A stretch of 64,000 nucleotides of DNA from Actinacidiphila oryziradicis (GCF_005047355.1 NZ_SUMC01000037.1:19018-83017), one strand, 5' to 3'. Positions 47,078 through 56,213 are shown, counted from the first letter of the stretch. Numbers and translations are program-made. Notes: generated from the sequence alone by a model not told the origin.

Positions 47078-47338
47078 GTGGATCGGATATACAACGGCAT
47101 GCCCGCCACGGACCTTGGGAACGAGGGCTGGCGTAAGCCGTGGAGCGGCGGCAACGGCGGCTCCTGCGTCGAGGCGAAGAAGCTCAACGACGGGCGGGTG
47201 GCGCTGCGGCAGTCCACCGACCCGGACGGCCCGGCGCTCATCTACACCAACCACGAGATCACCAGCTTCATCCAGGGTGCGAAGAACGGCGACGCCGACT
47301 TCCTGCTCGCAGGCGAGACCGGACGGAGCACGGCGTGA
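47078..47338 (+). CDS. DUF397 domain protein
   Basis: An 86-residue protein with the DUF397 core (WRKPWSGGNGGSCVEAKKL; VALRQSTDPDGPALIYTNHE; SFIQGAKNGDADFLL). In Streptomyces these follow XRE regulators of the BldB/WhiJ-type systems. Here only a 33-codon frame (46971-47072, ending LGALRKEI) stands before it, so the partner regulator is absent or decayed. GTG at 47078 with AAGGAG eleven bases upstream, or ATG at 47099, are the possible starts. Confidence 0.82.
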   Translation: MDRIYNGMPATDLGNEGWRKPWSGGNGGSCVEAKKLNDGRVALRQSTDPDGPALIYTNHEITSFIQGAKNGDADFLLAGETGRSTA

Positions 47339-47542
47339 CCGGCCCGGGCCGCACCGGCCGTCCGCCGAAGCGCCACAGCCGGCCTCAGGGCCCGTCAGGT
47401 GGCCGGTTAAGAACCACGGCACAAGGCGGCCCCCCTTGACGGACGATCCCGGCAGCATCGGCCACCACCCGCGCGCCGACCGCAAGACCGCTTTCGACTA
47501 GGCACTTCGCCGCCCGCAGGACCGGAAAAGGGGGACCGACCG

Positions 47543-47761
47543 TTGACCCAAGACCTCGCACGGCTGCAGGAACCGGGGATGGCATATGTGTTCATCGCGG
47601 CCGCGGACGCGGCCACGGCGCACCGCATCGCCGATCTGATCGCCGCCCGCCATCCGAAGACCAGCCCGCCGCGGGTGCGTACCGCCGCGGACGGCACCGT
47701 GGAATTCGACCTCTACACCTACACGCTCGAGATCTCCTCGCAGCACCCGTCCAACACCTGA
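47543..47761 (+). CDS. Small hypothetical protein
   Basis: A 72-residue frame with AYVFIAAADAATAHRIADLI and TAADGTVEFDLYTYTLEI, looking like a real compact alpha/beta domain, not recognised. It would start with TTG at 47543 after a GGGGGAC site, or with ATG at 47579. It lies between the DUF397 gene and an SRPBCC gene, on the same strand. Confidence 0.5.
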   Translation: MTQDLARLQEPGMAYVFIAAADAATAHRIADLIAARHPKTSPPRVRTAADGTVEFDLYTYTLEISSQHPSNT

Positions 47762-47996
47762 GCCGAGCTCACCCCGGGGCGGCGGGCACGGGCAGCGGCC
47801 TGGACGTCGGCCGGTGGTCCTTCTTGTTCGCCCTCCGTGCGCCGATGCCGGGTGGTCTTCCTCTCCGGAGGGCCCCCGGACGCGGCCGGCGGTCGCCTCC
47901 GGCGGTTCCCCGGCGGCCCGGCCGTCCTGTCACGACCCGGCATTCCGGCCGTGTGCGGCACCGGGACCCGGGGACGACTGGTATGGCGTGTGCGGG

Positions 47997-48024
47997 TTGG
48001 AGCCCGGACCGGTTCGCCTACGAT
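47997..48024 (+). promoter_or_regulatory. Promoter of a leaderless gene
   Basis: TTGGAG (47997-48002), a 16-base spacer, then TACGAT (48019-48024), six bases before the GTG start of the SRPBCC gene. The spacing predicts transcription starting at or beside the GTG, a common leaderless arrangement in Streptomyces. Confidence 0.5.
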
Positions 48025-48030
48025 CACCTC

Positions 48031-48483
48031 GTGGCCCTGATCCGTGTTGAGCGTCAGTCGCGGCTGTCCGTCGAGGAGGCGTGGCGACGGCTCACGGATT
48101 GGCAGCGCCATGCTGCCCACGCACCCCTCACCACGATCATCGTGACGACGCCGCCGCCGACGGGCCCGGGCACCCGGTTCGTGGCGCGCACCGGCGCCGG
48201 GTGCTTTGGGTTCGACGATCCGATGGAGGTCGTCCGCTGGGAACCGCCTTCCGGGGGCCGGCCGGGGCACTGCACCCTGGCCAAGCGGGGTTCCGTGATC
48301 ACCGGATGGGCCGAGATCGAGGTACGCCTCCACGCCCGCGGATCACAGGTCGTCTGGCTCGAGGACCTGCGGGTGGCGAAGCTGCCACGGCTGTTCGACA
48401 CCCCGACGGCCTGGTCCGGCCGTCTGTTCTTCGGCCGCGCCGTCGCGGGCCTGCTCTCCGAGCAGGCCCGCGACGTCATCTGA
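48031..48483 (+). CDS. SRPBCC-family protein
   Basis: A 150-residue START-like protein: ALIRVERQSRLSVEEAWRRL, TDWQRHAAHAPLTTIIVTT, GCFGFDDPMEVVRWEPPSGG and GWAEIEVRLHARGSQVVWLE are the strand pattern of polyketide-cyclase/coenzyme-Q-binding-like proteins. No enzyme activity can be assigned. GTG at 48031 is preferred as start; an upstream in-frame extension to 47824 is low-complexity and unlikely. The 3' part is overlapped on the opposite strand by a decayed galactosylceramidase frame. Confidence 0.72.
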   Translation: MALIRVERQSRLSVEEAWRRLTDWQRHAAHAPLTTIIVTTPPPTGPGTRFVARTGAGCFGFDDPMEVVRWEPPSGGRPGHCTLAKRGSVITGWAEIEVRLHARGSQVVWLEDLRVAKLPRLFDTPTAWSGRLFFGRAVAGLLSEQARDVI

Positions 48484-49350
48484 CTCTGGTTGTCCGGTGG
48501 TCTGCGGTCGTGGGGGTCGTGGAGCGTCTGGTGCTGCCTGCTCGCCCGCCCGGCCGAGGAGTTCGACCGTGCCCGGCTGCTCCAGATAGACGTTCGAACT
48601 GACCGTGTAATCGCGCCAGCTGGTGTCGCCGAGCAGCGCGAAGGCATCGCTGTCGTCCTGCCACTCGATCGGCTGCTGCGCCGCCATCTGCCGGACACAG
48701 CGCCCCGGACGGCCGCCGTCGCAGCTGGCGATCTGGAAGGAACCCTGCATGTCGGAGAGGTACTTGGCCTCCCGGCCCGGGCTCTTGTGATCGAAGCTGT
48801 CGGCGTAGGGGAGGGCGAGCCGGCTCTCGGACGGGCCGGCCACGCGGCCCTTGCCCTGCCCCGAGGTGGTGGTCAGCGAGTAGATGTAGCCGGGCTTGAG
48901 GGTGAGCGAGAAGTGCCCGCCGTCCGGCGTGATGTCGCCGGTGTGGACGAAGTCGCCGGCGGTGTCGGTGGGGTTGAGGCCGGTGGCCCACACGTGCACG
49001 GTGCCGGTCGGCAGGCCGCCGGCGACGGTGAAGTTCGCGGTCTGCGCGCTGCTCGCGGTCGAGGTCTCGAGGATGGTGCTGTACGCGGAATCGTCCGGTG
49101 ACTTCGGCGTGACGTAGCTGCCGTTGGTCCGGTCGCCGCTCAGGTAGCCGCTCGCCGAGTCGATGAATGCCAGCCGGGCCGGGTCACCTGGGTGACCTGC
49201 GCGGTCGTGAGCGGTGGTGGTAGAGGCGGCGGGGGGCGCCTGGGCGCGAGCGGTGCCTGCCGGTCCCGCGCACAAGGACACGAGTAAGGCCAGCGCGGTG
49301 AGGGCCGCGCCGTTCAGCCGGCGAGCGCGACCGCGAACGGACTGAGGCAT
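48343..49350 (-). pseudogene. Decayed galactosylceramidase-like glycosidase
   Basis: A good start (ATG at 49350 with GGGAGG four bases upstream) and signal peptide (AALTALALLVSLCAGPAG) lead, after about 55 residues, directly into the C-terminal half of a GH59 galactosylceramidase-like protein: DDSAYSTILETSTASSAQTA, FSLTLKPGYIYSLTTTSGQG, LSDMQGSFQIASCDGGRPGR, FALLGDTSWRDYTVSSNVYL and VELLGRAGEQ. The catalytic barrel that should precede this is missing, and similarity ends near 48530, after which the frame reads into the opposite-strand SRPBCC gene. An internal deletion plus 3' truncation is the simplest explanation. Confidence 0.7.
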
Positions 49351-49541
49351 GCGACCTCCCGGTGCGACGGGGCGACGGAGGACAAGCCTCCGCGCTGGAC
49401 CGCCCAAATAGCTACAGCAATCCAAGCATGCGAACAATAGAACTCACAGGATGCAACAAACCGTCTCGTCAGACCTGTTGACGGAGCGGGTCCAGACCGA
49501 AGCGCGGACGCCCATTTCTGCGCGGCGCGAGGGCGCTGGTC

Positions 49542-49800
49542 GTGGGTGGCTCGCGGCGTAGCGCGCGGATCGCCCTGCTGCCCGTACGCGAGGACACCCG
49601 CACCGGCCTGCCGGTGATCCGCCGCTCGATCAAACCGCGGCGTGGCCCGCTCGCCCCGCCCGGCGGGTTCATCGACTACGGCGAGACCTGACAGCGACAG
49701 CAGCCCGTCATCCGGGAACTCGCCGAGGAGACCGGCCTCAGCCGAAATCGCGATGACGAACACGCCGGTCCGGTGCTCGGGGCCAACGGCTGCCCCGTTG
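49542..49800 (+). pseudogene. Broken Nudix hydrolase
   Basis: Translates as IALLPVREDTRTGLPVIRRS, GPLAPPGGFIDYGET, then a TGA at 49689-49691, then QRQQPVIRELAEETGLS. The two halves together are a Nudix box (GGFxxxGE...RELxEETGL) with an in-frame stop where a Trp codon is normal. Similarity fades soon after; no start codon is evident. Confidence 0.7.
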
Positions 49801-49856
49801 TTCCCCGAGGCCGGGGATCACCGTCCAGGACTTCGCGGTCGTCGCTCATGCCGCCA

Positions 49857-50057
49857 TTATCCCGGCCACGGCCGGTAAGGGAGGGCGTAGGAAGGCGCCG
49901 TCGAAGGCAGCACCGATGGAACGGCCCGCGAGAGGCGAATCCATTCCTCGTGATCAGTCCCCGCCGCCGATCGGGCGGGCTGAGGGGTGAGCCTCGGCGC
50001 GTAGCCGATGGTCTGTCCCTGCACCCAGTTATCTGGAGTGGTGGTCTGCGCTGACAC
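49857..50057 (-). CDS. Small hypothetical frame divergent from a methyltransferase
   Basis: A possible 66-residue protein, starting with GTG at 50057 behind AGAAGG, sequence beginning SAQTTTPDNWVQGQTIGYAP and then Pro/Ala/Ser-rich. It resembles nothing I know. It could be a true small gene, a truncated gene, or chance in GC-rich DNA. Confidence 0.28.
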   Translation of the reverse strand: MSAQTTTPDNWVQGQTIGYAPRLTPQPARSAAGTDHEEWIRLSRAVPSVLPSTAPSYALPYRPWPG

Positions 50058-50095
50058 ATGGCCTTCTGGCCTTCGTCGCCGAACTGGATTGGTGG

Positions 50096-51073
50096 GTGAC
50101 CGTGGTACACGGAGCGAAAAAGGGATCTTCCTACAAGGGGACCTCGTCGCAGGCGATCCTTCATACCTACGATTTCTTGGGTGACTTCTACCGGCTGACG
50201 CTTGGCCCAGAGCTGGTCTATTCCTATGGAATGTGGGAGGAGGGCGACACGCTTGAATCGGCTCAGCTGCGGAAGCTCGACTACCACGCCGAAGCCGCGC
50301 ACGCCGCGGGCGCGGGGCGTGTGCTCGACGTGGGCTGCGGGTGGGGCAGTCTCATGCGCCGACTGGTGGAAACGCACCACGTCGATCACGTGGTAGGGCT
50401 CACGATGAGTCCCGGACAGGCCGCTTGGGTGGACGACCAGCGGTGGCCCGGCTGCGAGGCCCGGGTCGAAAATTGGTTTGATCACGAACCGGATGGGCCT
50501 TATGACGCCATTATCGCCATCGAAGCAATCGAACACTTCGCTGGAAATACCATGTGGCGAGCAAAGCGCATCGCTCGCTACCGCGAGTTCTTCCAGCGCT
50601 GCCATTCCTGGCTGCGGCCGGCCGGACGTCTGTCGCTCCAGGCCAACGCGTGGAGCGACCGCGGGTGGCTCGCTTCCCTGGTGCTGCCTCCGCAGCAATT
50701 GCTCCCGCAGGCTGGGACGCGCGGCAGCCAGGAGCGCCCCGGTCTCAAGGCCATCTATGGCGGTGTCAAGAACGTACGCGAGGGCCTTCATGCTTCACGG
50801 AAGGTGTTCCCCGAGTGCTTCCTTCCGACCCGGGCCGAACTGACCGAAGGCAGCCGCGGCTTGTTCAATGTCCTGGAGACGCGAAGTGACCCCCGCGACG
50901 GCGTATCCACGGTAAAGAGCTGGTTGGAACGGGCGGAGGCCAACCGGACGCGAGGTGCCGAACTCATCGGCGAGAGCGCAGTGTCCGACATCATCAGGGA
51001 GCAGAGGACAGCACTCCGATTCATGAGTGAAGGCCGCTTCACCGTCGTTCGTATGGTCTTCGAGAAGGCGTGA
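50096..51073 (+). CDS. CFA-synthase-like SAM-dependent methyltransferase
   Basis: A 325-residue class I methyltransferase resembling cyclopropane-fatty-acid synthases: AILHTYDFLGDFYRLTLGPE, LVYSYGMWEEGDTLESAQLR, SAM-binding VLDVGCGWGSLMRRLVE, VVGLTMSPGQAAWV and IIAIEAIEHFAG. Base composition is visibly less GC-rich than its neighbours, suggesting acquisition. No biosynthetic partner is adjacent. GTG at 50096 or 50102 are the possible starts. Confidence 0.8.
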   Translation: MTVVHGAKKGSSYKGTSSQAILHTYDFLGDFYRLTLGPELVYSYGMWEEGDTLESAQLRKLDYHAEAAHAAGAGRVLDVGCGWGSLMRRLVETHHVDHVVGLTMSPGQAAWVDDQRWPGCEARVENWFDHEPDGPYDAIIAIEAIEHFAGNTMWRAKRIARYREFFQRCHSWLRPAGRLSLQANAWSDRGWLASLVLPPQQLLPQAGTRGSQERPGLKAIYGGVKNVREGLHASRKVFPECFLPTRAELTEGSRGLFNVLETRSDPRDGVSTVKSWLERAEANRTRGAELIGESAVSDIIREQRTALRFMSEGRFTVVRMVFEKA

Positions 51074-51698
51074 CTTGGCCCGCATCCATGCGATGTGGCT
51101 ACTGACGATCACGATCGCGGCGGCCGTACCCGTCCCCCCAGCGACCCCTACCACTGCTGATCAGCGGCAACACGCTACAGATCACGTTCCACGACCTGGG
51201 TCTGACTCAGACATACCGGACCACTCATCAGCGCTTCGAGATCGACGGTGCGAACGAGGCGCGTCGGAGGGAGGTACCGGGACCGACCCCATGCGTGCCA
51301 CTCTGCGGTGAGCCGCCCGCTCACGCCGGGTAGTTCATCCTGGCGGGACACCATGCCCGATGACCAGCACGTACGGCCCGATAGCCGAGTCCGGCACCCG
51401 GCGCCGAGACCGACCCGCCGCCGTTTCTCCCCGGAGTACAGGGTCTTCAACCGTTGGGCGCTTCGCTTATGGATCCTTGTTGATGCTGCATAGCAGGGTT
51501 GGGGTGGATCTGTAGGTAATCCGGCGGTCTGTCATGCGATTGTGGAGGGTTCACGCTGGTTTGGGCTGTTTGGTAGTGATGCGGTCGTAGGGTCCGTGGC
51601 CATGGAGCTTCTTCGTTTGGCGGTGGCCGCGCGCAGGGTGGGTGTGCACCCGGGGACACTGAGCGCGGCCCCGATCGCCCAGGACGTGCGAGGGACTG
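51074..51698. other. Degenerate accessory DNA
   Basis: No intact gene. At 51602-51680 a frame reads MELLRLAVAARRVGVHPGTL, like the HTH start of an IS607-type resolvase, then is lost. At about 51165-51260 another frame (ISGNTLQITFHDLG; YRTTHQRFEIDG) might be the end of a transposase or integrase, but I cannot support it. Lower GC than the core. Confidence 0.4.
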
Positions 51699-53114
51699 TC
51701 AGGGAGCGTCAGCGACGGCCGAGGGCGGTACGGGGCGTTCCCTCAGCAAGAAGGTGAGCCCTTCGGATGCCGTGGGGTGGGCGAATATCGCACTGCGCAG
51801 CGCCGTGTACGGGGTGCGACTGATCATCGCCGTCTGCACGGCGGCCATGAGTTCGCTGGCTTCGGCCCCGAACGCGGTGAATCCGAGAATCTCGTCACCG
51901 TCCGCGGCGATCAGCATCTTCATGAACCCGCGCGGCTCGGACAGCGTCCTGGTCCGCAGGACGGCCGCCATCGGCAGGGTGAGCACGCGGTACCCGATGC
52001 CGCGGTGCCTGGCCTCGGACTCGTTGCAGCCGACCCGCGCCAACTCGGGATCGGTATACATGCAGTACGGCACCAGGCGGTCGGTGGTCGTGCTGCCGCC
52101 TCCGTGCAGATTGTCGTGCACCACCCGGAAGTCGTCGAAGGCCACATGGGTGAAGTGCGGGCTGCCCGCGCAATCGCCCATGGCCCACACCCCAGCCGCT
52201 GTGGTGGCGAGGCGCTCGTCGACCGCGACGTAGCCCGTGTCGGTCAGCTTCACCCCGGCCCGCTCCAGCCCGATCCCACCGGTGTTCGGCGTGCGGCCGA
52301 CACCGACCAGCAGGTCAGTGCCCTCGATCATGTGCTCGCCGTCCGGCCCGTCGGTGACGGCGCGCACATCACGGCCGGAGTCGCCATCGACCCTCCGGAG
52401 GTGTGTCCGGAGGTGGACGGTGATCCCCTCGTCGCGGAACAGTTCGAGGATCGCCTCCGCGACGTCGGCGTCTTCGCGGCCGGCCAGCTGCGGTCCATAC
52501 TCGATGACGGTCACCCGCGCGCCGAAGCGGCGCATGGCCTGCGCCAACTCCAGCCCGACATAGCCGCCGCCGATGACGATCAGATGCTCCGGCAGGCGGT
52601 CCAGATCCAGCAGCTCGACGTGGGTCATCGGCCGGGCGGCAGCCAGACCGGGCACATCGGGCACGGTCGCGTGCGTGCCCAGGTCCAGGAACACCCGCTC
52701 ACCACGGATCCGGCGCTTGCCGCCGTCAGCCGGCTCGACATCGACCGTCCTCTCGCCGACGAAGCGCGCCTCGCCCATGATCAGCTCGGCGCCGCTGGCC
52801 TGGAAGCGGTCCAGATGAAGCCGGCGCAGGCCCTCGACCATCGCCCGCTTCCTGGCCTGTACGCCCTTCATGCTGGTCGCCGCTGACTCCAGCTCGACCC
52901 CGAATTCGGCGGCGCGCCTGGTGAAGGAGCGCACCTTCGCCGAGTGGATGATGTTCTTGCTCGGCAGGCAGGCGATGTTCGGGCAGGACCCGCCGATCAG
53001 CTTCCGCTCGACCACAGCCGTACGGTGCCCCTCACCTGCCATCGTCCAGGCGAGGTATTTCCCCGCTTCGCCGCTGCCGATGACGAGGAGGTCGTAGTTC
53101 TCGGTCACGGACAT
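51699..53114 (-). CDS. Mercuric-reductase-like FAD/NAD(P) oxidoreductase
   Basis: A 471-residue two-dinucleotide-binding flavoprotein. FAD site LLVIGSGEAGKYLAWTMAG; redox-type segment GGSCPNIACLPSKNIIHSAK, where the usual CxxxxC has Cys-Pro-Asn-Ile-Ala-Cys; NAD(P) site LIVIGGGYVGLELAQAMRRF; second FAD motif VWAMGDCAGSPHFTHVA; dimer end IFAHPTASEGLTFLL. It is close to mercuric/dihydrolipoyl reductases but has no N-terminal HMA domain or tail Cys pair. GGGAGGAG lies eight bases before the ATG at 53114. No mer operon is present. Confidence 0.87.
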   Translation of the reverse strand: MSVTENYDLLVIGSGEAGKYLAWTMAGEGHRTAVVERKLIGGSCPNIACLPSKNIIHSAKVRSFTRRAAEFGVELESAATSMKGVQARKRAMVEGLRRLHLDRFQASGAELIMGEARFVGERTVDVEPADGGKRRIRGERVFLDLGTHATVPDVPGLAAARPMTHVELLDLDRLPEHLIVIGGGYVGLELAQAMRRFGARVTVIEYGPQLAGREDADVAEAILELFRDEGITVHLRTHLRRVDGDSGRDVRAVTDGPDGEHMIEGTDLLVGVGRTPNTGGIGLERAGVKLTDTGYVAVDERLATTAAGVWAMGDCAGSPHFTHVAFDDFRVVHDNLHGGGSTTTDRLVPYCMYTDPELARVGCNESEARHRGIGYRVLTLPMAAVLRTRTLSEPRGFMKMLIAADGDEILGFTAFGAEASELMAAVQTAMISRTPYTALRSAIFAHPTASEGLTFLLRERPVPPSAVADAP

Positions 53115-53512
53115 TCGACCGGCTCCTCCCGATTGAAAGCGGCACCCTTCCGGCGATCCGCGTCTCGCGCCGCGGCCTGGTGATGCCGCCGGTGTACTCA
53201 CCACGATCGCGCACAGCGGGCGGCCGGACAAATCCGAGCAAAGAGGCACCTCGCGGTAGCAGCGTCACCCTGCCCGATCAGCCGGGGCGCCCGGCGGGAA
53301 CCGCCGGCACGGTGCACCTGACAACGGCTGACGAAGGCGCGCGGGCCTTCCCGGAGCGCGGGGTGTTCGCCTCCCAGGTCAGGGGTTTCGCCCGGACCAG
53401 GCCCCGCGATCTGCCCTGTGGCGGGCGGGGGCTGGAGTTGGTATGGCGCAAACGAAACGCCGCTGATTGTGCGCCGAGCCGCGATGCCCCAGGAAGCCAT
53501 TGAGCATTTTCT
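53115..53512. other. Gap before the IS element
   Basis: About 400 bases with no convincing gene; short frames on both strands lack any protein-like pattern. Confidence 0.4.
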
Positions 53513-53535
53513 ACCTGAAGTTGCAGGTCGCGGGG
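53513..53535. repeat. Left terminal inverted repeat of the IS
   Basis: Starts ACCTGAAGTTGCAGGTCGCG; pairs with the right end at 55123-55145. Inside it ACCTG...CAGGT is itself palindromic (ACCTGAAGTTGCAGGT). Confidence 0.85.
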
Positions 53536-53693
53536 CTGGTGTGAGGTGGCGTGGGGTGCTCGTGCCGGTCGGGGCCTGACCGGTAGCAAGTGATCGTTCG
53601 TCGTGTGGCCGGTTCGCGGGAATCGCGGTGCGGGGCTGTAGCGGCCTCCTGTCTCTCCGAAGGAGAGGACCCCGGTGCGGGGAGGGGCTGCTG

Positions 53694-54172
53694 GTGGCGG
53701 ATGTGCTGGTGTGGGTGATGGAGCGGCGGGTGGTGCTGGCCGAACGCGCGGAGCGGCTGCGCAAAGAGCTCGCTGAGATCGATGCCGAGGTGGGTCGGCT
53801 GGAGGCTGCCGAGGTGGTGATCGGGCAGTTCATCGAGGCCGAGCGCAACGGGCAGGCCGACGACCGGCCATGGCCGAGGAACTGGAGCGGGTCACGACCG
53901 GCCCGGGAGCGGGTGGAATGTTACTGGTCCCGCACCGCGAGCTAGGGCATGGATGCGAGTGCGCTGCCCGCGGACCACCCGGCGATCATGGAGATCGTGA
54001 CCGCGACGGCGGAGCCGCTCCCGGCCAAGGACGTCAGCATGAAGCTCGACAGGGGCACCGGGCCCGGGCAGGTCGAACCGGTACGCGACAAGCTCAGGCG
54101 CCTGGCGGACCGGGGCTGGCTGCACCGCATCCCGCCGGACGCTTCACCGCCGTGCCCCCACCGCCCGCCTGA
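53694..54172 (+). pseudogene. IS passenger gene with coiled coil and helical C-domain
   Basis: Three pieces in different frames make one protein of the type often found in Streptomyces insertion elements. VADVLVWVMERRVVLAERAE to LRKELAEIDAEVGRLEAAEV is a coiled coil; MAEELERVTTGPGAGGMLLV follows after a shift near 53868; MDASALPADHPAIMEIVTAT to VRDKLRRLADRGWLHR, a winged-helix-like part, after a shift near 53943; and AGRFTAVPPPPA after a shift near 54132. The function of the intact family is not known to me. Confidence 0.65.
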
Positions 54173-54222
54173 CCGAACCTGGCCGGACTTCGACGTTCAC
54201 GTATGCCCAGGCTGGGGATTCC

Positions 54223-55054
54223 ATGCGAAAGAACACCAGCCCCGCCGACGGCCCTGACGGGTTTGTCTACCAGTGCCGACTTCCGCTGTCGAGCGCCACC
54301 CTCGACCTGGTGTCCGATCTGATCCGCGGCCACCTGAAGAAGATCGGCTCGCGCTGGCGCAAGCTCCCGCCCGGCCGGATCGCCTTAATCGTCCTGGCCG
54401 TACTCCGCCATGACCAGCGGCTTTCCGACATGGCAGGCGGCAACGGCGTGTCGGCCACCACCGTGCGCCGCTGGCTGCTGGAAGTCATCGGCCTGCTCGC
54501 CGCGCGGGCCCCGCGCCTGGACCGTGCCTTGAAGAAAATCGCCCGGAAGGGTGGCGTCGTGGGGCTGCTCGACGGCACCCTGGTCCGCACCCGCAGACGC
54601 ACCGGGGACGAGAACCGGCCGAACTACTCGGGCAAGCACAAAGCCCGCGGCCTGCTGTTCCTCGCCATGACCGACGAGCGGGGCAACCTGGTCTGGATCT
54701 CGGCGGCGAAGCCGGGGCGCTCCAGCGAGGTCACCACCGCCCGGCACAACAAGATCACCGCCCACCTGGGGGAGGCCGGCCTCGGCGCCCTGACGGGCCT
54801 CGGCTTCACCGGCCTGGACGACGACCCCGACGACCCGGTGATCGTCACCGGCCGCAAGGCGACCCGGGGCAATCCGCTGACCGCCGCCCAGAAACAGGCG
54901 AACAAGCTGGTCAGCCGCGAGCGCGACGAATGAACACGGCTTCGCCGATCTCAAGAACTGGCGGATTCTCACCAAGGTCCGCATGAACGCACGACACGCG
55001 ACCACACTCCTGCGGGCCCTGCTCGTGCTGATGAACACCGAGGTACAGCGCTGA
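54223..55054 (+). pseudogene. IS5-like DDE transposase, frameshifted
   Basis: The first 236 codons read as a transposase: LPPGRIALIVLAVLRHDQRL, the HTH block GNGVSATTVRRWLLEVIGLL, first catalytic Asp in GVVGLLDGTLVRTRRR, and NYSGKHKARGLLFLAMTDER. At about 54926-54934 the frame shifts by one; the other frame goes on NEHGFADLKNWRILTKVRMN and ARHATTLLRALLVLMNTEVQ to a TGA at 55052. The conserved Glu would be in NEHGFADLK. Confidence 0.82.
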
Positions 55055-55122
55055 CGGGCGATCACCTACCGACTATCACGCCCCCGACCGGCACGAGCGG
55101 CCCACCTCCGACTCGCACCAGG

Positions 55123-55145
55123 CCCCGTGACCTGCAACTTCAGGT
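55123..55145. repeat. Right terminal inverted repeat of the IS
   Basis: Ends CCTGCAACTTCAGGT; reverse complement of the left end with one mismatch in 23 positions. Confidence 0.85.
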
Positions 55146-55169
55146 TGAACAATCCTCAACAGGGAGTCA

Positions 55170-55360
55170 TCAGCCGCAAGAACCCCCGGTCGCCTCCGAC
55201 CCGTCCGCCGCGGAACGTGGGCGGGGCACGGTGACCTGTTGCAGCAGCAGGGCATCGATATGGACGAGACCGCTCTGGAGCAGCTGGAGAGCGAGCATCG
55301 AGGTCGGTGTTCCCGCCGTTCCAGTTCTCCACGACCCGGAGCCCGCCGTGGATCTCTCGG
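55170..55360 (-). pseudogene. C-terminal relic of a Tn3-family transposase
   Basis: On the minus strand REIHGGLRVVENWNGGNTDL, then in a shifted frame SMLALQLLQSGLVHIDALLL followed by QQVT and a TGA at 55170. This is the unmistakable final part of Tn3 transposases (REIHEGLxVVENWN...; LxLLQxALVxVNTLL). The rest of the transposon is missing; the relic is wedged between the IS and a methyltransferase gene. Confidence 0.75.
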
Positions 55361-55400
55361 CCTGGGCACCCTCGTCCGAGGGCTTCAGGATTCCGTCGGC

Positions 55401-56213
55401 TCACGGTTTCCTGCCTACGCCGCACAGCGCGTCAACGGGTTCGGGCTCACTCCACGGGCCGTCTTCGAGACGCCACTGGGAGACCGAGACGACGCCGGGT
55501 GGCAGCACCTCCAGACCGTCGAAGAACCGGGCCATCTGTTCAGGGGTGCGTAGGCGATAGGGGTCTCCCGCCTCGGCGCGGCGGCGTTCAGCCTCGGCCG
55601 CCGCTTCGTGGTGGACCACGTTCGTGCCGTCTTCGAAGACCAGGTAGCTGCCTGGTGCCAATGCATGCAGAAGGCGGTCCTCGATGGCGTAGGCCTCTTC
55701 GTCGTTGAGGACGTTGCCCATGACCCCCAGTTGCATCAGCGCGATGGGCTGGCTGAAGTCCAGCGTGCGGGCGGCCTCTCGCAAGATCCGGTCGGGGTCG
55801 CGCACGTCGGCTTCGATGTAGTCGCAGGCGCCCTGCGGGCTGGAGGTGAGCAGGGCCTGGGCGTGCACCAGCACGAGCGGGTCGTTGTCCACGTAGACAA
55901 TCTTGGATTCTGGCGCGACCCGCTGGGCGACCTCGTGGGTGTTGTCGGCGGTCGGCAGCCCGGTACCGATGTCCAGGAACTGGCGGATTCCGACCTCGCC
56001 GGCCAGATGCCGCACGGCCCGGGAGAGGAACGCCCGCGAGTGGCGGGCGATGTCGACGATCCCTGGGTAGACCTCACGAACCTGGTCACCGATCTGGCGG
56101 TCAATGGGATAGTGGTCCTTGCCACCCAGAAAGTAGTTCCACATCCGGGCCGAGTGCGGCACGGTGGTGTTGATCTTGGATAAGGGCTGCTGGCCAGCCG
56201 ATTCATCTGTCAC
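55401..56213 (-). CDS. PF04672-type SAM-dependent methyltransferase
   Basis: A 270-residue member of the actinobacterial PF04672 (former DUF574) S-adenosylmethionine methyltransferase family. Its pattern is characteristic: HSARMWNYFLGGKDHYPIDR, FLDIGTGLPTADNTHEVAQR, IVYVDNDPLVLVHAQALL, EADVRDPDRIL and LMQLGVMGNVL. Streptomyces carry dozens of copies, often in arms; the substrate is unknown. The C-terminus is complete. Confidence 0.88.
   Translation of the reverse strand: MTDESAGQQPLSKINTTVPHSARMWNYFLGGKDHYPIDRQIGDQVREVYPGIVDIARHSRAFLSRAVRHLAGEVGIRQFLDIGTGLPTADNTHEVAQRVAPESKIVYVDNDPLVLVHAQALLTSSPQGACDYIEADVRDPDRILREAARTLDFSQPIALMQLGVMGNVLNDEEAYAIEDRLLHALAPGSYLVFEDGTNVVHHEAAAEAERRRAEAGDPYRLRTPEQMARFFDGLEVLPPGVVSVSQWRLEDGPWSEPEPVDALCGVGRKP

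Larger units (their letters stand above)
53513..55145 (+). mobile_element. IS element with passenger gene, inactivated
   Basis: About 1.63 kb bounded by 23-bp inverted repeats (one mismatch). It contains a frameshifted passenger gene (53694-54172) and a frameshifted DDE transposase of the IS5-like type (54223-55054). I see no clear target-site duplication. Because both genes are broken, the copy should be immobile unless helped in trans. Confidence 0.82.

Noticed and set aside
49857..50057. 66-codon frame as a RiPP precursor for the adjacent methyltransferase
   Set aside because: The ribosome site is fair, but there is no conserved leader motif and no other modification enzyme; kept only as a low-confidence hypothetical.
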